In this document: positions 61,119 through 64,000 of the stretch, piece by piece
Position numbering within the stretch: the first letter of the stretch is position 1
How the letters are laid out: each line of letters starts with the position of its first letter
Assembly (NCBI GenBank): GCA_028689735.1
Contig: JAQVCP010000003.1
Location: forward strand, 37,561 to 101,560
Length of the DNA stretch: 64,000 bases
Reading direction: 5' to 3'
DNA from: Hespellia sp.
GTDB taxonomy: Bacteria; Bacillota; Clostridia; Lachnospirales; Lachnospiraceae
The notes under the pieces: generated by a model
What the model was told of the DNA's origin: nothing
Database searches by the model: none
The model's input: the letters and a program-made list of their open reading frames with translations, nothing else
Program-made: the position numbers and the translations under genes

Positions 61119-63634
61119 TCTGCCAACTCATCACCTTTCTGTCCAGAAACTGGGTTATGCTCTGCCTCCGGCTTCCCTGGATGAATCTGCTCCAGCCTGC
61201 GCTGCAGCTTTCCTGCCTTGTCCTGTTTCTCCGCCCGGTTTTGTCTGACAGCCTCAAAATACGCCTCCCAGCTCTCCGGAAGATCCGCCTCCGGCCGTCC
61301 TGCCACCGGCATCTGCGTTTCCACATATTTCTTCACAGACGCAGGTGCCGGTGACTCCTTCAGCAGATTCTTCAGTCCCCAGAGTACCACCTGCTTATCC
61401 AGCGTATAATCGCCGACACAGGCAGGACAGCCATCTGTGCAGGCACACCCTTCCACCAGCTCGATGGCGTTGTGGATGATCGTCCCCACCACATCATAAA
61501 TCTTCTCCGAATACCCCAGTCCACCCACATATTTATCGTAGAAGAACAGACAGACATCCCCCTTCATCTCTCCCTGCGGAATCACAGCATCATTGGATAC
61601 CATCACATCCACATCCTCCGCAGATGCCATCGTACTCATCATCGCCGCACTCCGCAGCGCATGGCACAGCCCGTCAAAATGATTGTTCAAAACCCACTGC
61701 CCCGCGGAGTTGGCCTCCAGTAGATTCCGGTACACCCGGGTTACATTTTCCGGAATCGTAATCCACGTACTCTCCGTGTCGTAATCCTTCTGAAGCGGCT
61801 GTTCAAGCTGTACATATCCAAGATTCTGATGATTGTGGAACTGCAGCTTTTTAAACATGGTCACCCACTCATTGACATTGATATCGCCAAATGCGATCTC
61901 CGTCCGTCTGTAATCCTCTGACTTGAACTTCCGAAGAATCCGGCTCTCACCGTCTCCCCCCGGCACGGTATAGTAATTCCCGTCAAATGGCACCGCCTGC
62001 GCCGTATGACTCACAAGATTCAAACTCACCACCTCATAGGTTGTGCCATCATGCATGTAAATCGCACCCGGATGCAGTTCCTTGTACGCCTGGGACTCAT
62101 CCATTTCCGTAATCTCCCTGCCATCCTTCTGGTTCAGCAGTTTGTACCGTATCTTGTCAATATTTCTCAGACTATAATCTCCTGCCGGAAATTCACTTCC
62201 GGACCAGGCAAATCTGCCGCTCAAATTCTCCAACTCCTTTGCGGAGAGCAGCACCGGAATTACCTCCCCGAGATCCGGAAACCGCCTGGTATCCTCCAGT
62301 GACAGCGGAAGCTCCGCCGCAGCCGCACGGATATGGGATAGCTGAATCAGCAGATTATCCGGGTCCACAATGGCATGTTCACTCTCCGTCTCAAACAGCC
62401 AGTCCGGGTTCACCGCAATGTACTGGTCAAATGGCTGATTGTCCAGAATCAGGTAATTCCGGCACGCATCTCCACTTCGCCCGGCGCGCCCGCTCTGCTG
62501 CCAAAAAGAAGCCTTCGTCCCCGGGTATCCAGCCAGAACAGTGGTATCCAGCTTCCCGATATCAATCCCCAGCTCCAGCGCATTGGTAGAAACCAGTCCC
62601 GAAAGCTCGCCCGTCATCATCCGGTTTTCAATCTGCTTACGCTCCATGGGCGTGTAGCCGCCGCGATAACCGGCAATCTTCCCTGCATCTGCCTGACCCA
62701 GAAAGCCCGCCGACTCCATGCGGTCCCTGGCCTCCTTCAGGATAACTTCCACATTCCGCCTGGATTTGGCAAATGTAAGAAAGCTGTGATGTCCTTCCAC
62801 CAGCTGTGGAATCAAGCCCGCCGCCATCGTAGCCGGGGAAATGCGTCCGTACTCTTTCTCATCCTTACCCTTGACTGCTGGCGGCTGTGCCAGAATATAC
62901 TCCTTCCGGGGAGATGGCGCGCCATTACGGCTGACCAGGGAAAACGACTTTCCACAGATTTTCTCTGCCAGTTCCACCGGATTGGCTATAGTCGCCGAGC
63001 TGCATAAGAACTGAACCGAAGACTGATAGTAAGCACAGACACGGTCCAGCCTGCGCAGCACATTTGCCAGATGTGAACCAAATGCCCCGCGGTAAGAATG
63101 CAGCTCATCTATGACTACATATTTTAGATTTGAGAAAATGAAATCCATGCCATAGCTGCTGTGATTCGGAAGAAATGAGGTGTTGAGCATCTCCGGATTG
63201 GTCAGAATGATATTCGCACTCTTGCGGATTTCTCTCCGCTTATCAGGCGGAGTGTCCCCGTCATAGACCCCGGCGCAGATTCGTCTCTCCCCAAAGTAGT
63301 CAAGAAACGGCCGAAGTGCCCGGTACTGGTCGCTGGCCAGTGCCTTAGTCGGATAAATGAAAATGGACCTTGTTGCCGGGTTCTTCAAAATCTCCTGCAG
63401 CACCGGAAGCAGAAAGCTCAGAGTCTTCCCGCTGGCCGTTGCAGTAGTAATCACCACATTCTCCCCGTGCATTGCCCGGGAGAACATCTCCGCCTGATGA
63501 CAGTAAATCTCAGAGATTCCATCTGTCCGAAGGAACTCCCGGATCTCCGGATTCAGTTCCTGTGGGAACGGAGCGTACTCGGCCTCCCGCGTCTCTATTG
63601 TCTTTTTATATATCATCACATCTTTTAAATCCAT
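61115..63634 (-). CDS. MrfA/YprA-type DEAD/DEAH superfamily 2 helicase with C-terminal zinc-binding DUF1998-like region
   Basis: An 839-aa SF2 helicase. Motif I reads TTATASGKTLSF, the DEAD-type motif II is VIDELHSYRG, motif III SSATIANP, and motif VI QQSGRAGRSGD. The C-terminal part carries four Cys in CACTDGCPACVGDYTLD, matching the MZB/DUF1998 zinc site of Bacillus MrfA, which acts with the nuclease MrfB in repair of mitomycin damage; no mrfB is next to it here. I start at ATG 63634, where GAAGGAG lies 11 nt upstream; the track start at 63817 would pass through a copy of the dispersed repeat, which makes it unlikely. It overlaps the UvrD-like gene by 4 nt. Confidence 0.92.
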   Translation of the reverse strand: MDLKDVMIYKKTIETREAEYAPFPQELNPEIREFLRTDGISEIYCHQAEMFSRAMHGENVVITTATASGKTLSFLLPVLQEILKNPATRSIFIYPTKALASDQYRALRPFLDYFGERRICAGVYDGDTPPDKRREIRKSANIILTNPEMLNTSFLPNHSSYGMDFIFSNLKYVVIDELHSYRGAFGSHLANVLRRLDRVCAYYQSSVQFLCSSATIANPVELAEKICGKSFSLVSRNGAPSPRKEYILAQPPAVKGKDEKEYGRISPATMAAGLIPQLVEGHHSFLTFAKSRRNVEVILKEARDRMESAGFLGQADAGKIAGYRGGYTPMERKQIENRMMTGELSGLVSTNALELGIDIGKLDTTVLAGYPGTKASFWQQSGRAGRSGDACRNYLILDNQPFDQYIAVNPDWLFETESEHAIVDPDNLLIQLSHIRAAAAELPLSLEDTRRFPDLGEVIPVLLSAKELENLSGRFAWSGSEFPAGDYSLRNIDKIRYKLLNQKDGREITEMDESQAYKELHPGAIYMHDGTTYEVVSLNLVSHTAQAVPFDGNYYTVPGGDGESRILRKFKSEDYRRTEIAFGDINVNEWVTMFKKLQFHNHQNLGYVQLEQPLQKDYDTESTWITIPENVTRVYRNLLEANSAGQWVLNNHFDGLCHALRSAAMMSTMASAEDVDVMVSNDAVIPQGEMKGDVCLFFYDKYVGGLGYSEKIYDVVGTIIHNAIELVEGCACTDGCPACVGDYTLDKQVVLWGLKNLLKESPAPASVKKYVETQMPVAGRPEADLPESWEAYFEAVRQNRAEKQDKAGKLQRRLEQIHPGKPEAEHNPVSGQKGDELAE

Positions 63635-63686
63635 GAATTTTTCGTACTCCTTCAATAATGTATTATGCTCCCCATCCCCTGACAGT

Positions 63687-63727
63687 GTAAAGCGGACATT
63701 CGCAATCCCCTCTGCTACTTGCTCATG
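63687..63727. repeat. Dispersed intergenic repeat, copy 4
   Basis: GTAAAGCGGACATTCGCAAT then CCCCTCTGCTACTTGCTCATG; agrees with copy 5 over about 40 bp. It lies in the leader of the MrfA-type gene. Confidence 0.68.
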
Positions 63728-63749
63728 AACATCCTGATTGCATTTTTTT

Positions 63750-63755
63750 ATTATA
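63750..63755 (-). promoter_or_regulatory. Possible -10 box of the helicase operon
   Basis: Minus-strand TATAAT (63755-63750) after ACGCG, with no convincing -35 at 17 bp. It lies about 115 nt before ATG 63634, between repeat copies 4 and 5. Confidence 0.35.
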
Positions 63756-63803
63756 CGCGTTATTATCAAAGTAAGAAATATACGATATCTGCTGCGACAA
63801 CAC

Positions 63804-63847
63804 AGTAAAGCGGACATTCGGAATCCGCTTCACTACTTCCTCATGAG
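63804..63847. repeat. Dispersed intergenic repeat, copy 5
   Basis: AGTAAAGCGGACATTCGGAA then TCCGCTTCACTACTTCCTCATGA. AAAGCGGA and TCCGCTT form the hairpin, and a second hairpin, ACGGCTTCGCCGT, follows at about 63853-63865. Confidence 0.7.
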
Positions 63848-63920
63848 CGCAGACGGCTTCGCCGTTTGTCAGTGGGGGATTGCTTATCTGCGTTCACAGT
63901 ATTTAGGATAGGAGGCTGCC

Positions 63921-64000
63921 ATGTCTTTTCACAATTTTTTTGAAACCCTCAGTAAAAAATATCTCACCAATCCCACCAGTCAAATAGAGATTCCGGCTGA
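63921..64000 (+). CDS. Unidentified protein, 5' end only
   Basis: ATG at 63921 with AGGAGG 6 nt upstream opens a frame that reads to the window edge: MSFHNFFETLSKKYLTNPTS and then QIEIPA. It is too short to assign, contains no signal peptide, and is transcribed away from the helicase pair. Absent from the ORF track because it has no stop in the window. Confidence 0.6.
   Translation, partial: MSFHNFFETLSKKYLTNPTSQIEIPA

Noticed and set aside
63635-63817. N-terminal extension of the MrfA-type helicase in the ORF track
   Set aside because: It has no ribosome-binding site, passes through a dispersed repeat and a -10 box, and ATG 63634 has GGAG upstream.
1-64000. tRNA, rRNA, CRISPR-Cas, prophage or replication origin
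   Set aside because: I scanned for these by eye and saw no tRNA-like or rRNA sequence, no cas or phage genes and no DnaA-box cluster; a covariance search could still find a small RNA.

Overview
The window looks like a chromosomal segment of an anaerobic, Gram-positive gut Firmicute, most likely a Lachnospiraceae (Clostridium cluster XIVa). This is inferred from gene content: a type-2 isoleucyl-tRNA synthetase behind a T-box leader, a [FeFe] hydrogenase next to a GltD-like flavoprotein, SpoIID/SpoIIQ-like engulfment genes, SipW with TasA-like proteins, tandem Rpn-type PD-(D/E)XK genes, and a BTAD regulator beside a small type IV pilus-like operon. No species is claimed.

Layout. 1-28 kb is mostly housekeeping on the minus strand: a hydrolase cut by the window edge, citrate synthase, a methyltransferase / membrane protein / tatD / ksgA run, spoIID and a spoIIQ-like gene, a multi-TM protein, glycogen phosphorylase directly behind T-box-controlled ileS, putP, a D,D-carboxypeptidase, two repeat-rich NlpC/P60 proteins and signal peptidase I. 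A GIY-YIG gene and a two-gene unit (degenerate GGDEF protein plus a membrane-anchored ECF-like sigma factor) run on the plus strand.

28.4-43.6 kb is a minus-strand surface-fibre locus. In transcription order it holds a small WQG-family protein, a 2220-aa VWA adhesin (LPNSG), a major pilin (LPSTG), two class C sortases, a pilin-like protein without an anchor, two SipW/TasA-type proteins, two membrane-anchored surface proteins and a SipW-type signal peptidase. It joins the parts list of a sortase-assembled pilus to that of a SipW/TasA matrix fibre and is the best candidate for an unusual system here.

43.6-49 kb is accessory: an AT-rich gap, a ~1.3-kb tandem duplication carrying two Rpn-like genes with identical promoters and leader hairpins, a second WQG-family protein and a BTAD regulator. 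The regulator diverges across a 26-bp tandem repeat from a plus-strand operon (49.0-54.1 kb) of a transglutaminase lipoprotein, a PilC/GspF-like protein, four small membrane or pseudopilin-like proteins and a PilT-like ATPase. No PilB-type ATPase is present in the window.

54.1-64 kb holds a small AzlD-like ORF with a strong terminator, the hydrogenase and its flavoprotein partner, a truncated Rpn-like gene that keeps the shared promoter and leader, a UvrD/PcrA-like helicase overlapping an MrfA/YprA-type helicase, and the start of an unidentified plus-strand gene. A ~40-bp dispersed intergenic repeat occurs five times, mainly at 54-64 kb. Start codons were re-chosen from ribosome-binding sites in many places, so they often differ from the ORF track.
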